A stretch of DNA of 64,000 nucleotides, from NCBI GenBank assembly GCA_932521025.1, contig OW051470.1, positions 9,782,501 through 9,846,500 on the forward strand. Direction: 5' to 3'. A model generated the notes under the pieces. That model was not told where the DNA came from and did not search any database. It worked only from the letters and a program-made list of their open reading frames with translations. A program made the translations under genes and the position numbers. The DNA is from Oscheius onirici. Lineage: Eukaryota > Nematoda > Chromadorea > Rhabditida > Rhabditidae. Shown here in pieces: positions 27,926 through 37,480 of this stretch (its first letter is position 1; every line of letters starts with the position of its first letter).

Positions 27926-28333
27926 TCAGGTTTTTGGTCGGAACAATATATAGACTGTCTCCCTGACTGTGTCTATGAATATCTTCAAACCTTCGAGACA
28001 GTTTAGTGATTCTGAATCCAAGATCTTGACTAGTCGAAATCCAGTCACTACTTTCTTGTTTCCAGCGTAGGTCTTCGTGAAGGAATCAGCCTTCTTGTAC
28101 TGGAACTTGGGCTTGGCAGCTTGCGGAGGAGGCTGCTCAACAGGCTTCGGAGGTTCGGGGGCTTGTACCGGTACAGGTGCAGGAGGAGGAGCCGGTGCAA
28201 CTACAGGAGCAGGGGCAGCTGGCGACTTGGTAGTTGGGGCCTTTCCAGTGCCAAACAGCTCCGCGTCCATGTCCACGTCTCCGCCAGTAGTTGGTCCGAC
28301 GTCCACAGGGATGAATGCGCTCTTGTCTGCCAT
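27926..28333 (-). CDS. Unrecognised proline/alanine-rich protein or 5' exon
   Basis: An open frame of 135 codons begins with ATG after a short purine leader. The first 35 residues are acidic (MADKSAFIPVD, DVDMDAELFG), followed by a Pro/Ala/Val-rich segment (about 36-75) and a basic stretch (KFQYKKADSFTKTYAGNKK). A possible donor (GTAGTG) follows NKK, so the final 37 codons may be intron and the gene may continue. No partner exon was found in the 500 bp before alh-9, which lies on the same strand. Function unknown. Confidence 0.4.
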   Translation of the reverse strand: MADKSAFIPVDVGPTTGGDVDMDAELFGTGKAPTTKSPAAPAPVVAPAPPPAPVPVQAPEPPKPVEQPPPQAAKPKFQYKKADSFTKTYAGNKKVVTGFRLVKILDSESLNCLEGLKIFIDTVRETVYILFRPKT

Positions 28334-28943
28334 CTTCGAGGAGTCTTGACGAACCTAGTGTACTCTTGAACTGAACCGACAATGTGACCACCGGCTGAAC
28401 TGTCCCTTACTCCTTGCCCTATCTGTACTGTATGCATTAGATTGCCCAACAGTTCAGTAGATTCTTGGTTTCAGACCAGATAACTTAACTGACCTACTGG
28501 GTTGAACCGATCTTGAGGCTACTGAATCGAACTGAGCCCTGTCTACTGGATTATCACCACATATACCAGCCAACTTCGTAGTCTGACGACCTCGTACCTA
28601 CCCTATTTCGTACCCCTACAACAGTAATAGAAGTCTCCACCTTTTTCCCAGGTGCAAAACTTAATTGTTGCCAAAATTCTCGGCAGGGCATCACTTGTTA
28701 CTGCGGCTTCACAGTGCCAAACCGGAGGGGGACTTGAAAACAGTAAAAAGGGGATCATCTCGAAAAACGGACATTGTAGCTGGATTCCTCACAAAATTTC
28801 GCTAAAACAGTTGTCCTCAGATTTGCATTTTGACAAGAATTGAAAAGTTCAAAATACCTTATTGTTAGCGTTTTAATAAGAGAGGATCGATCATGACTCT
28901 CTCTTTATCTCACAAGCTGAAGGATCAAAACTCAAATCTTTAT

Positions 28944-29348
28944 TTAGTAAGGGAACTTTCCACCGTATCCTCTATAGGGATAATGGTTGGGAGCTCCGTA
29001 GCCGTATCCTAAAGCACAGTAACTCTGTCGTCCTATACCCAAACTGACCATTTCCGTTACCGTATCCAGTACCATAGTTGCTGCCGTAACCGCCGTTAGC
29101 GGAATCGTAAGAGGCTCCTCCATAATTGGAGCCGCTGTACGAAGAAGCTCCATAATCGTAGACCGAGTGGTCGGCGCCATATCCATGTCCTCCGTACTTT
29201 CCTCCGTGCTCCGGACCGTGGTAGTTGTTGAGGTACTTGAAGCCGGGGTAGTAGTCTAAAATTTGTCGTGAAAATTCCCCCCAAAAAGGTACAAACCGTT
29301 GGCAGCGACGAGTCCAAGGAGGCAGAGGAGGAGAGGAAGAGATTGCAT
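28944..29348 (-). CDS. Secreted Gly/Tyr-rich small peptide
   Basis: Exons in transcript order: 29348-29297, 29255-29049 and 29008-28944 sum to 324 nt, 107 aa. The first about 16 residues are a clear signal peptide (MQSLPLLLCLLGLVAA). The mature part is Gly/Tyr/Ser/Asn-rich with GYG, YGG and SNYGG repeats and ends YGGKFPY. No cysteines remain after the signal. This matches the general look of nematode glycine-rich secreted peptides (cuticle-associated, or the YGG-type peptides implicated in epidermal defence), but I cannot assign a named family. An in-frame read-through of intron 2 would give a longer, non-repetitive tail, so splicing decides the C-terminus. Confidence 0.75.
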
Positions 29349-29574
29349 AATTGAATGAAAGTCTGGAGGAGAGGCGCAGTTATATAGTCGGGCGAGGAGG
29401 AAAAAGAGACTGGGGAGGACAATAGCCGCAGCTTTTTAGAGACTGTCTACTAGACACTTCCCGTCCCTGTACTGTGACGGGTTTTCTGTAGAGAATTTTG
29501 AACCACATGGCTGGATAGTCGGAGAGAACGGTGGTATTAGCTTGTACCAGTTGAAAGATCATGAAATTCTGGAT

Positions 29575-30310
29575 AAAATGAGCATAGACACAGCCCTGGA
29601 ATTATCTAGATTTTCGTTTCCGAGCATTTTTGATTTCTTTACTGAAATTTCCAGGTAAAAATTTGTTTGGCTTCGCAATGGGATATTCTGAAATATTGGT
29701 GATGTGTCCCGTATACTGCTCGAAAAAGCCTAAAAACGAGATCAAAATAAGCTAGGACACGACTCTGAATGTCTCAACACTTAGATTTCCGGACACTTTT
29801 GCTTCTTTGACTAGAAATTCTTCTGTGGAAACGTTTGGCTTGGCAATGGGTTATTCTGAAATAATTGTGATGTGTAAGTAATACTACGCGAAAGAGCACA
29901 AAAAGCGGGTTAAAATGAGCTTGGGCAGAGATTAAAAATTCTCACGAATTTCATTTCCGGACCCTTTTTGACATTTTTACTGAAATGTACAGTTGGAAAC
30001 TTGTTGAGCTTTGTAATGGGGTATCGTGAAATATCCCTGGTGTCAAACATATACCAGTCGAAAAAGCACAAAAAATGGGTTAAAATGAACTTCGACGCAT
30101 CTGAAAGTTTCTAAATTTTCGTTTCTGAGCGCTTTTGATTTTTCAATAAAAAGTAACAATGCAGAACTTGTCTAGCCTCATTGTGGGGTAATTTGAGAGA
30201 ACTGCGGTTTCAGCTATGTGTCATTCGAAAGAGTATAAAATGGTGGTTAAAATGAGCTCGGGCACAGACTATGAATCATCTGAATTTTGTTCCTCCGAGC
30301 ACTTTTTTCC
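29575..30310. repeat. Diverged ~169-bp tandem repeat, four units and a part
   Basis: The unit marker AAAATGAGC (or a near variant) recurs at 29575, 29744, 29912, 30082 and 30249, i.e. spacings of 169, 168, 170 and 167. Each unit also repeats an ATTTCGTTTCCG block, a TTGGCTTNGCAATGG block and a CGAAAGAGCACAAAAA block in the same order. Units have diverged by many substitutions but almost no length change. Confidence 0.85.
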
Positions 30311-30592
30311 AGGAACTGCTAGTTTCCCTTTCCCATCACTGTGACTCACAGCACTCTTTCCATAAATGTATCCTGTGTTTTCCTCTTTTTCCACACTTGA
30401 ACCCGGTCCAAAGAATCCCATCTCATCCTCTGAACCTACTCAAAACATCAGATTATTCCTCAGTCCGGAACTATTTAACTGGAAAGGGTAATCCTTCTCG
30501 TCACAGTCACATAAATAAGCCTTTGTCTCGAGTCATCAGAACTGATCCCTGACCACTTTCTCACCCTGTTCTTGTGACTGTCTCCGTCACAA

Positions 30593-30792
30593 ATGGGTCT
30601 GTCTCCGGCCGAAGTAGCTCTCTCGTCTTTTGACTACATCTCGAACAGTATAGGTATTCTGGCCAATCTCCTACTCATCTTCCTCGTCGTCAAAAAGTCC
30701 CCGAAACATATTGCTGTCTACTCGATTCTTTTGCTGAATTTTGGAATTACCGACTTGGTAGGATGCCTGTCTGGTCTTTTTGTGCAACAGAG
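30593..30792 (+). pseudogene. Orphan first exon of a Srd-type chemoreceptor
   Basis: Sixty-six codons from ATG to a GTTAGT donor. They read as the first transmembrane segment and the start of the second of a nematode serpentine receptor. The motifs NSIGILANLLLIFLV, KKSPKHIAVYSILLLNF and ITDLVGCLSGLFVQQR match class Srd. No following exon was found in the next kilobase, where U2 and other repeats begin. It is probably a 5' fragment left after rearrangement, though a distant exon cannot be excluded. Confidence 0.65.
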
Positions 30793-30837
30793 GTTAGTTT
30801 TTTTTTATTAATTAGCTGAATAATCAAAAACAAAAAG

Positions 30838-30905
30838 GGATTCCCATTGTTGGGAATCGAACACGAGTCGTCTGGGCAAGAGGCCGGACTCGTACCGACT
30901 AGTAG
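30838..30905 (-). pseudogene. tRNA-like sequence
   Basis: The minus strand carries a B-box-like GTTCGATTCC after CCCAGACGACTCGT. A related stretch (CCCAGACGACCCGCGTTCGACTCC) is at about 40100-40145, suggesting two copies of one tRNA-derived repeat. A complete cloverleaf could not be drawn. Confidence 0.3.
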
Positions 30906-31608
30906 CTTATCTAGTGATCTGGTGACTCTTGACTGCCAGAAACCCTTTAGATGTTTTGTTCTTTTTATTTTTTTAGCGCTTTTTTATTATATTTTTTAGT
31001 TTTCAACGCGCCCACACTGCGTTCTAACCCTTCCATTTCGGGTCGGTGAAAAAAATACGAAAATTATTCAAAATAAATGTGTTTGGGGGTTTTATTAGGC
31101 GCTGAATCGATTAGTGATACTCCGAAATGCTGAAAACCTCACCCTGAGTCGCTATGAATGCAATGTGAGTGTTGACTGTACGAGTAGTAAAGTACTTCAG
31201 GTTCCTGTTGACTTTATTAAATCAAATAATCAGGAATGTTTTAATGATTATTTCGAATTGTTTTTCTGATAAAAAGCGCTTAAATTATCAGTACTAACCT
31301 CAAGAAGGCCGCAAAACTGAAGCGAAATGGTCACAGAGTCTCATGTCGCACCACTTGCACTTACCATAACTCGGTCAATTTTGGTGATTCTTGTACCATT
31401 TTTTCTGGATTTTTTGACAGCATTAGAAAGCGATAACTGTTTTATAAGTTCCTTCACCCCGAGCCCGCCGCAACAGAAGCGAAAGGTGCAATTAGGGCGC
31501 CCCGCCGCCGCGGCGCACTCTGCGTGTCTGCCTGCGCTCCCATTCGCTCACGACCGTTCCCCGTCGTCGTGCCCCTCGACGTAAGTACCTGCTGTTCGTT
31601 CGTTCTCT
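30906..31608. other. Non-coding stretch before the U2 gene
   Basis: AT-rich, changing at about 31450-31580 to a GC-rich block (GCCCCGCCGCCGCGG). The snRNA promoter should lie just upstream of 31609; I could not identify a proximal element with confidence. No exon chain seen. Confidence 0.4.
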
Positions 31609-31795
31609 ATCGCTTCTCGGCCTTATGGCTAAGATCAAAGTGTAGTAATCGTTCTTATCGAATTAACCTTCGATATACGTCGCTATTGCGTCGTACAAGG
31701 TTAACCGATTTTTGAGACCGGAGTTGGTCGTTGGCTTGCCAGCGCCTTCTCACGGGTCGACCCGGCGTTGCACTAAAGCCGGGACCGGCCCTCTC
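31609..31795 (+). ncRNA. U2 spliceosomal snRNA
   Basis: It starts ATCGCTTCTCGGCC, and stem-loop I (CGGCCTTATGGCT) is followed by AAGATCAAAGTGTAGTA, which includes the branch-site recognition GTAGTA. The stem II region (TTCTTATCGAATTAACC) comes next, then an Sm site (GATTTTTGAG), a stem III-like GTTGGCTTGCCAGC, and the 3' stem IV region with CCCGGCGTTGCACT and GCCGGGACCGGCCC. Order, spacing and length (about 187 nt) match nematode U2. Differences just after GTAGTA (AATCG rather than the usual ATCTG-type word) leave open whether this copy is expressed. Confidence 0.82.
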
Positions 31796-31873
31796 CCTGG
31801 GGGAGATACAAGAACTGTAAAGGGAAGAGGTGGCGTCGCGCCCTTTGAGTTCATAGTTTTCGCTTTTGATACA

Positions 31874-31896
31874 TGACTGGTGGTCTAGTGGTAGAA
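31874..31896 (+). other. tRNA 5'-half-like A-box fragment
   Basis: TGGTGGTCTAGTGGTAGAAC is a near-perfect D-arm/A-box of Gly/Glu-type tRNAs. The sequence after it does not continue as a tRNA and no T-arm follows. Treated as a fragment. Confidence 0.4.
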
Positions 31897-32250
31897 CTGT
31901 GTAGAAATGAATTGAACAGATACGAGAGAATGGGACAGAAGTAGGTCTAAACAATGCGCGCTCAATAACAGTAGTTATAGTACTTTCAGTTGGAGCGCTT
32001 CTGTTTCAGCCCTCAGGTTACGATATTTTGTAGGAAAATAACAAGAAAGAATATGTGAAGAACAGTACTATTCAAAAGAAAACTTGATAGAACTCTGCAA
32101 ACCCTGAAGAGAAGCAAGCATTTCCCTCGATACCCAAAACTTGGGTAACAGAACACTTGCAACAGGGTCCTGTACATGCCTGACCCAGAGTCTACGATAG
32201 AGACGAAGAGGAACAGCTGGACAGTCATCTTACAGTTATATACAAAAAGG
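31890..32250 (-). ncRNA. SL-RNA-like repeat unit, copy 1
   Basis: On the minus strand, positions 32155-32134 read GTTCTGTTACCCAAGTTTTGG followed by GTATCG, i.e. a spliced-leader-like exon and 5' splice site. About 55 nt upstream lies CTCTTCGTCTCTATC, a word shared with copies 2 and 3 at a similar place, as a proximal promoter element would be. The unit continues past the leader with CTTCTCTTCAGGG and CAGCTCCAACTG-type blocks that recur in copy 3. No clear Sm site. Confidence 0.4.
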
Positions 32251-32312
32251 TAGTGAAGAATACCTAAATACACCAGAGGAAAATGTTATATGGGAGTGAG
32301 AAATTTCAACAG

Positions 32313-32330
32313 TTTCTCGGCCTTATGGCT
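32313..32330 (+). pseudogene. U2 snRNA 5'-end fragment 1
   Basis: TTTCTCGGCCTTATGGCT is identical to bases of U2 stem-loop I but stops before AAGATCAAAG. It is preceded by GAAATTTCA, as in fragment 2, and followed by a run of 18 C (32337-32354). Confidence 0.6.
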
Positions 32331-32397
32331 ACTGCACCCCCCCCCCCCCCCCCCAATTCTCATACAAAATCCTTTTGTAAAGAAAGCTCCCCTTCAT

Positions 32398-32485
32398 TAC
32401 CTCAAACTTGGGTAACTAAACATTTGTGTCGCGGCATCTGTGCATCTGGTACGTATCGATCTTCCGATAAGAAAATCTGTGGTAG
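32398..32485 (-). ncRNA. SL-RNA-like sequence, copy 2 (best leader match)
   Basis: On the minus strand, 32421-32401 read GTTTAGTTACCCAAGTTTGAG followed by GTAATG. This differs from the nematode SL1 exon at one internal base (G for A) and lacks its first G, and it ends at a GT exactly where the SL donor lies. CTCTGCGTCTCTACC lies about 70 nt upstream. A T-rich AGGATTTTGTATG downstream could be a poor Sm site. Its upstream side is cut by the mariner element. Confidence 0.5.
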
Positions 32486-32510
32486 AGACGCAGAGGACTG
32501 GTCCGTCCTA

Positions 32511-33416
32511 TACAGGGCGGCCAGAAATTACCGTAACAGCAGGTGGGGCGCAATTTTTGCATTTTTTGAGTTTTTCTCAAAGCATTTCTACATTTTCTTT
32601 GATGTATTTAGTTTTTCACATATTTTTGTATAAAATTAAAGCCTAGCATGTTACTGTTTTAAAATTACGAAGACATCAGCACATCGAGGATCTATCATCC
32701 AGTTATATCGCGAACTCCTTCAGGCGTGTGAGATTGCTAGGCGTCCTAAAGTATCAAGAAAGCTCATACCTACTTCTATTCGGCGTATCAATGAGCTGGG
32801 AACAAATGCCGATCGTTTTGGGCGAGGAATACCTGCAACAGTTGTCACCAGAGCCAATATCAAGAAGGTACGCGCTAAGCTTCGATACGATCCACACTGA
32901 GTAAAGGTGAACAGCGCTTACTTTTCGGGTATTTTAAAGCATGAATTACTTCCCTGGGCTCAAAAGCACTTCGGTAATTGCCAATGGACGCTTCAACAAG
33001 ACGGAGCTCCAGCTCACAGAGCGATAATTGTCCAAACGTGACTCTCAACAGTCTCTCGTCTTTCATCTCATTCCACGAGTGGCCCCCTTCTTCCCCTGGT
33101 CCCAATCCGATGGATTTCTCTGTCTAATCCCTTCTGGAATCGAAAGCATCCAAAAAACCCCATCGAAATGTGGATTCCCTGAAGAGAGCACTGCTCAACG
33201 AGGTGGACGGCGTCTATCTACACGATACGGTCAACTTCGTCCTCGGGCCTCTTCGAGCCTGTGTCGACGCAGATGGCGGCCATTTTGAGACGTAAACGTG
33301 TTCCTTGTTCAGAATTTTGTGATAAACATTTCTATATATCGCAAATTGCCATATCACGTTTTTCTTGCTTAGTTGGAGTTTGTTACTGTGTTACCGTAAT
33401 TATTGGCCACCCTGTA
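32511..33416. mobile_element. Degenerate mariner-family element
   Basis: About 906 bp bounded by imperfect terminal inverted repeats: left TACAGGGCGGCCAGAAATTA, right TAATTATTGGCCACCCTGTA, with TA at both ends as expected for Tc1/mariner target sites. The interior keeps a helix-turn-helix-like N-terminus (about 32660-32880) and a catalytic region on the plus strand (about 32940-33290). That region includes WTLQQDGAPAHRA with the second catalytic Asp, PNPMDFSV with the third, and a C-terminal DADGGHFET. Frames change several times and stops replace conserved Trp positions (at VQT-stop-LS and SV-stop-SLLE), so it cannot make a transposase. Confidence 0.85.
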
Positions 33417-33739
33417 GTCTCGAAAGTTGCGCATTAATCCCTCGGAGCGATCGGAACAGTAACAAAACCAGTAATTTGGGTAAAGAGTTTATATAAATCG
33501 AGCTTATCTTTCCTTATTCTTATTCTCCAAAACTCCTAAATTCGGTCAAACCCTCTCTCTTCGGGGAGAAACAAGAAGAGCAATGAAAACAGAAGAAACA
33601 GGCGTAACATGCGCGAAAAACTATAGAGACTGGTACCGCACCCTCATGTTCTGAAAATGTTCACACTTCGCTTCTGATGTCGACACTGGCTCTGTTGAAC
33701 GGAAAGACGGAAAACGACGTAGAAACCCTCAAAGCAAGT

Positions 33740-34045
33740 GCCAGATTCGAGAGAATCAGACAGGAATTGATATAGAACCATGCGCACTCCATTACTGTAG
33801 ACTTCCGCTTGTTTCAGCTCTCAGGGTTTGAACTTTTGCAGAGAAAAACAGTTGCAGATATCAATGAAGATCAATTCCGTTCGGAAACTTGAAGAAAGAC
33901 TGCAATAGTCCGAAGAAAAACTACGATTTTACATCGGTACCTCAACTTGGGTAACAATTGCAGCATGATCCGGTACAGTGATCCAGGTGATAGAGACGGA
34001 GAGGAACAGTTGGATAGCAGCCCAGCGGTTCACTCACTGAGGTCC
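33740..34045 (-). ncRNA. SL-RNA-like repeat unit, copy 3
   Basis: On the minus strand, 33959-33941 read AATTGTTACCCAAGTTGAG followed by GTACCG. The upstream word CTCTCCGTCTCTATCAC is about 50 nt away. Flanks at 33740-33830 (GAGAGAAT, ATGCGCRCTC, TTTCAGCYCTCAGG) match those of copy 1, showing that the whole unit of about 300 bp is repeated and not the leader alone. Confidence 0.4.
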
Positions 34046-34079
34046 AGATACACTGAATAATGTCATTGAAAAACGTGAA

Positions 34080-34150
34080 GAAAGTCTCCGAGAACCTGAA
34101 GAGAAACAACTGTTATACTTTGAGAGTCCAAACCTGGGTAACTAAACATT
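34080..34150 (-). ncRNA. SL-like sequence, copy 4 (degenerate)
   Basis: On the minus strand, 34147-34127 read GTTTAGTTACCCAGGTTTGGA followed by CTCTC, so the 5' splice site is lost. The following GTTTCTCTTCAGGTTCTCGG block matches copy 1. Probably a pseudogene. Confidence 0.4.
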
Positions 34151-34167
34151 TATCTGGAAATTTCAGG

Positions 34168-34183
34168 TTTCTCGGCCTTATGG
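34168..34183 (+). pseudogene. U2 snRNA 5'-end fragment 2
   Basis: TTTCTCGGCCTTATGG, again preceded by GGAAATTTCAGG, lies about 20 bp from SL-like copy 4. The U2-derived part is as short as in fragment 1, so the pair are likely copies of one truncated event. Confidence 0.55.
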
Positions 34184-35398
34184 TTGCTTTACAGCTGTTT
34201 GATCACCAGTGCGCAAAATGTACACCATCAGTGGTCTTATTTCTAGGCTCCCTAGGATTCCTAGCACAAGGCTAGTTACCTGTCCTTTGCTCCGTTGAGA
34301 TACAATACCTTTTCTTGGGTATTTTCAGAAATTAAGCAAGTTTTCCGAGTGCTTTTCGTGCGTGGCCGGAGCGCCTTGCGACATACCACACCTACTCACA
34401 CTACTCTTGCAAAATTCCTGGAGAAACGAGCTTTTTCTAGCCGTTTATACGCCAAAAACCAAGGGTTTCTTGATTTTTGACGGAAAGACACAATCACGTA
34501 AGGGTATTGCCTTAGTTTGTGTATTGGTCAATTTTCCACTTTTCATGTGAAAAACCCTATTTTTGTTGTATATCATTCACACGGATCCCACAGCTTCGCT
34601 TTTGATGTGGTTTGTAAGCCCGCCTTTTAAAGGACTGGCTATGTGTTTGGGTCCCGTCACGAAGAGCAAAGTCCATTATGTTCACTGGTTCGTAGGCCAG
34701 TCCCAATTTATTTATTGTTTTTCGTTTTCCTTTTTTTCCCGATCTCCATTTCTAGAAGAATAAAAATATTCGAATTATCGAATTAGGTTGTCCAAATAGA
34801 CGGTATCAAAAGACTTCAGATGCACTTCCATTTCACCGGGAACTTGGAAGAAATCTTTAATAAAAAGTGTTGTCATCTCCTGAAATTAATTTTACAAAAT
34901 TTTTTCAGCGATCCGAACCATTTTTTTTTTGCCTTTCTCCCAATCATCGAAAGAATGATTAGCAAAGACGTTACAGCCAAGCATCCAGGGCTTCATTTCC
35001 GACATACTGGTGTTTTTACCAAACTATATATTTGAAGACTTTCGAATGGCTACTTCATCTTGCTCAGTAGACTACGGTGAGCCTTTCCATCCCATCTTTC
35101 GACTGTTTCATCGAATGTGAATGGTAAGATTGAAAGTGAGTCGAGAAACGGGCTTGTTAACGGCACGATCGTATCGAGAGTCCAAACGGACGAATCTGTA
35201 AGCACTGTTCCAAAGGGAATTTCTCGCTCAAGGTAAAGTTTGGCGTTTTGAAAGTCAAAAGGTTCTAACTCGTTGTTCTAATGCGAGAAAGAGCTTCGAC
35301 TGTAATTAGATGTTTTTGGAGAACATTCAGAAAAACCTCAAAAAAATTGAATTTTTCTCTAATCTTCCCAGAACAACAGTTAGCCCTCAATCAAGAAC
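34184..35398. other. No supported gene
   Basis: AT-rich sequence with short ORFs only. A TTCTTCAATC... to CCCAGAAC stretch just before 35399 ends with a plausible acceptor for the kinase-derived gene. Confidence 0.4.
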
Positions 35399-37480
35399 AT
35401 GGACCCAGCAAAGGAAGTCGCTCTGCCACCGACTACTCCAGTCCTCCCGTCCGCTCCCGTCCGTCGTACAATTGCCAAGACGACGCCGAAGAAGAAGAGT
35501 TCGGTAGTGCAGGCTGGACGAAAGAAAGCGTCGACAGAGAGGAACGCTCCAAAGTCGGGAGAAGCAGTTTCCATCTCCAAGACTCGTCGAACTGGATCTG
35601 GACTGACTGCAAATCGTCAGAAGAGCACGGAAATGATGACTGCCCCCCTCTCCAAATGCACCACTCCTCCGCCGGCCAAGACCCCGAGCGTGACAGACGT
35701 TCTGATGGGCATGTGCGATAAGAGCCTCTGCAACTTCAGCTGGTACCACGGGTAGGTCCTTTTCTATTTGTACCCCCGAAGACTGAATGTTTGGGTAGAT
35801 TTGTAACATGATGTACACCTTGTTCTTGTTAGAAGGGTTGAAGGCAAAAAGAAATGTGTAGACTTTTGAGGACTCTCTTCTGGGTGGACTCTCCAACGAC
35901 CTGTCGGATAGATTTTTTGAGTTTTTCAAAGAAACTTTTCCAATACAAATCAAAGGAATATCTCCTCTTATTATGACCATATAGGGCTTGAAAGAGCAGT
36001 CAAGACGGTAAAGGAAGGAGAAGTACTGTGCCTATTCAAGCAGCTCCGCTGTAACAGATTCTGTTCTGTGCCTCTTTAATGCTACAAGAACTTCTACATT
36101 TCTAGGATATCCGAATTACCGCTACTTATCAAAGCGGCACAGCTAAACAAATAGTTACTGCCAGAGATATGTGCCATGTTTTGAAGTCGTTCTTGACGCA
36201 TGTGATCTGAAAGAGTCTTGTATCTGTTCGAATTACTGAAAAGATTGTCCCATTTTCAGACTCGTCCCTCGCCCCGACATTGAGTGTCTGCTCAAAGAAG
36301 AAGGGGACTTTATCGTCAGAAGGACGATCCACAACCGACAATCGGCCTACTGCATCTCGGTCCTGAAGTCCGGGACGGCCCTTCATTACCCGCTGAAGTT
36401 CAAGAACGGAGGATAGACATTGCTCGAAGTCCCGCCCGGTCCCCTACCCGAGCTGATCAAGGGTCTGATCGACCAGAAGATAGCCTTCTCGAAGGACAAG
36501 ACGATTCTAAAGAGGGGAATTCCTCGCCCCGACTACTACTTCGTCCCCGAGATGATCGTCCGCGAGAAGAAGCTTGGATCCGGCGCTTTCGGTGACGTCT
36601 TCGTGGGAAAGCTGAGACTGAACAATGCCGAGCCGATCCCGATGGCCTTGAAGACTCTGAAGAATCACGACAGGGGCAAACTCACGGAGCTGGTCAAGGA
36701 AGCCAAGCTGATGAAGAAGTTCAACCATCCCAACTGCGTCAAGTGAGTCTCTTTCTTTTAAGTTGTATAAGTGTGCCTCAATCCGTGTTCATCCAATATT
36801 TCAACTGGTCCTTGTCACCCAGAAAAGATTCTTGTTTCTTTTTGCAGCGAAATGGCGGCCAATGAGCTGTCGAGAAAATGAGAATGAGAATATCTCCGTA
36901 ACCTATAATTCTGCAGAATGCTGGGAATAGCACCGCAGAAAGAGCCGTTGATGATCGTCTTGGAGATGTGCGAGCACGGAAGTCTCAAGTCTTGGTTCAA
37001 GACCAATGCTCACCCGACTCCGATCCAGCTGCTCAGCTTTTTGAAGGGAGCCGCTCGCGGAATGTGCTACCTGAGTCTCTCACGAGTAATTCATCGCGAT
37101 ATCGCTGCTCGTAACTGTCTCCTTGGCAAAAATCTCGTGCTGAAGATTTTGGACTGTCGGTCGTCGGAACCAACGAACTCGTCATTTTCCAGCTCAAGTC
37201 CGTTCCTGTGAAATGGCTATTATCAGAGACGCTGGAGCGCGGAGTCTTCAGCTCCAAAACGGACGTCTGGAGCTTCGGCGTCCTCACGTGGGAGATCTAC
37301 AGCCACACGAAGACGGTTCCCTTCCTGACCAAGACGAATGCCGAGGCCATGCAGATCATCAGGAACAATGAGGTCCCGATGGCTGCTCCGGAGGGATCGC
37401 CCGAACTGGTCCAAAAGTCATGAGCAGCTGCTTCGAGAGGGATCGTGCGGGCGTGCATTCTGGACTCATGATTCTTTGGT
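35399..37480 (+). pseudogene. Broken FER-like SH2 tyrosine kinase
   Basis: Three exons follow splice consensus: 35399-35751, 36260-36742 and 36917 onwards. They read as a basic Ser/Thr/Pro-rich N-terminus (about 115 aa), an SH2 domain (WYHG, GDFIVRR, YCISV, HYPLKF) and a tyrosine kinase domain. The kinase part has GSGAFGDVF, MALKTLK with the beta-3 Lys, HRDIAARN and DVWSFGVLTWE. This is the layout of the expanded nematode FER-like family. Three lesions are seen. TAG at 36414 replaces the Trp expected after KNGG. A deletion at about 37147 removes the Asp of DFG and shifts frame. A one-base deletion at about 37417 shifts frame again before the C-lobe end. Lacking DFG, it could not be an active kinase even if read through. 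Confidence 0.85.

Noticed and set aside
33475-33575. Possible snRNA 3' stem (CTCTCTTCGGGGAG) near 33550
   Set aside because: No leader, Sm site or other snRNA part in the right order on either strand.
32101-34150. CRISPR-like direct repeats
   Set aside because: This is a eukaryotic genome; spacing and unit length vary and the shared parts are snRNA/SL-like.
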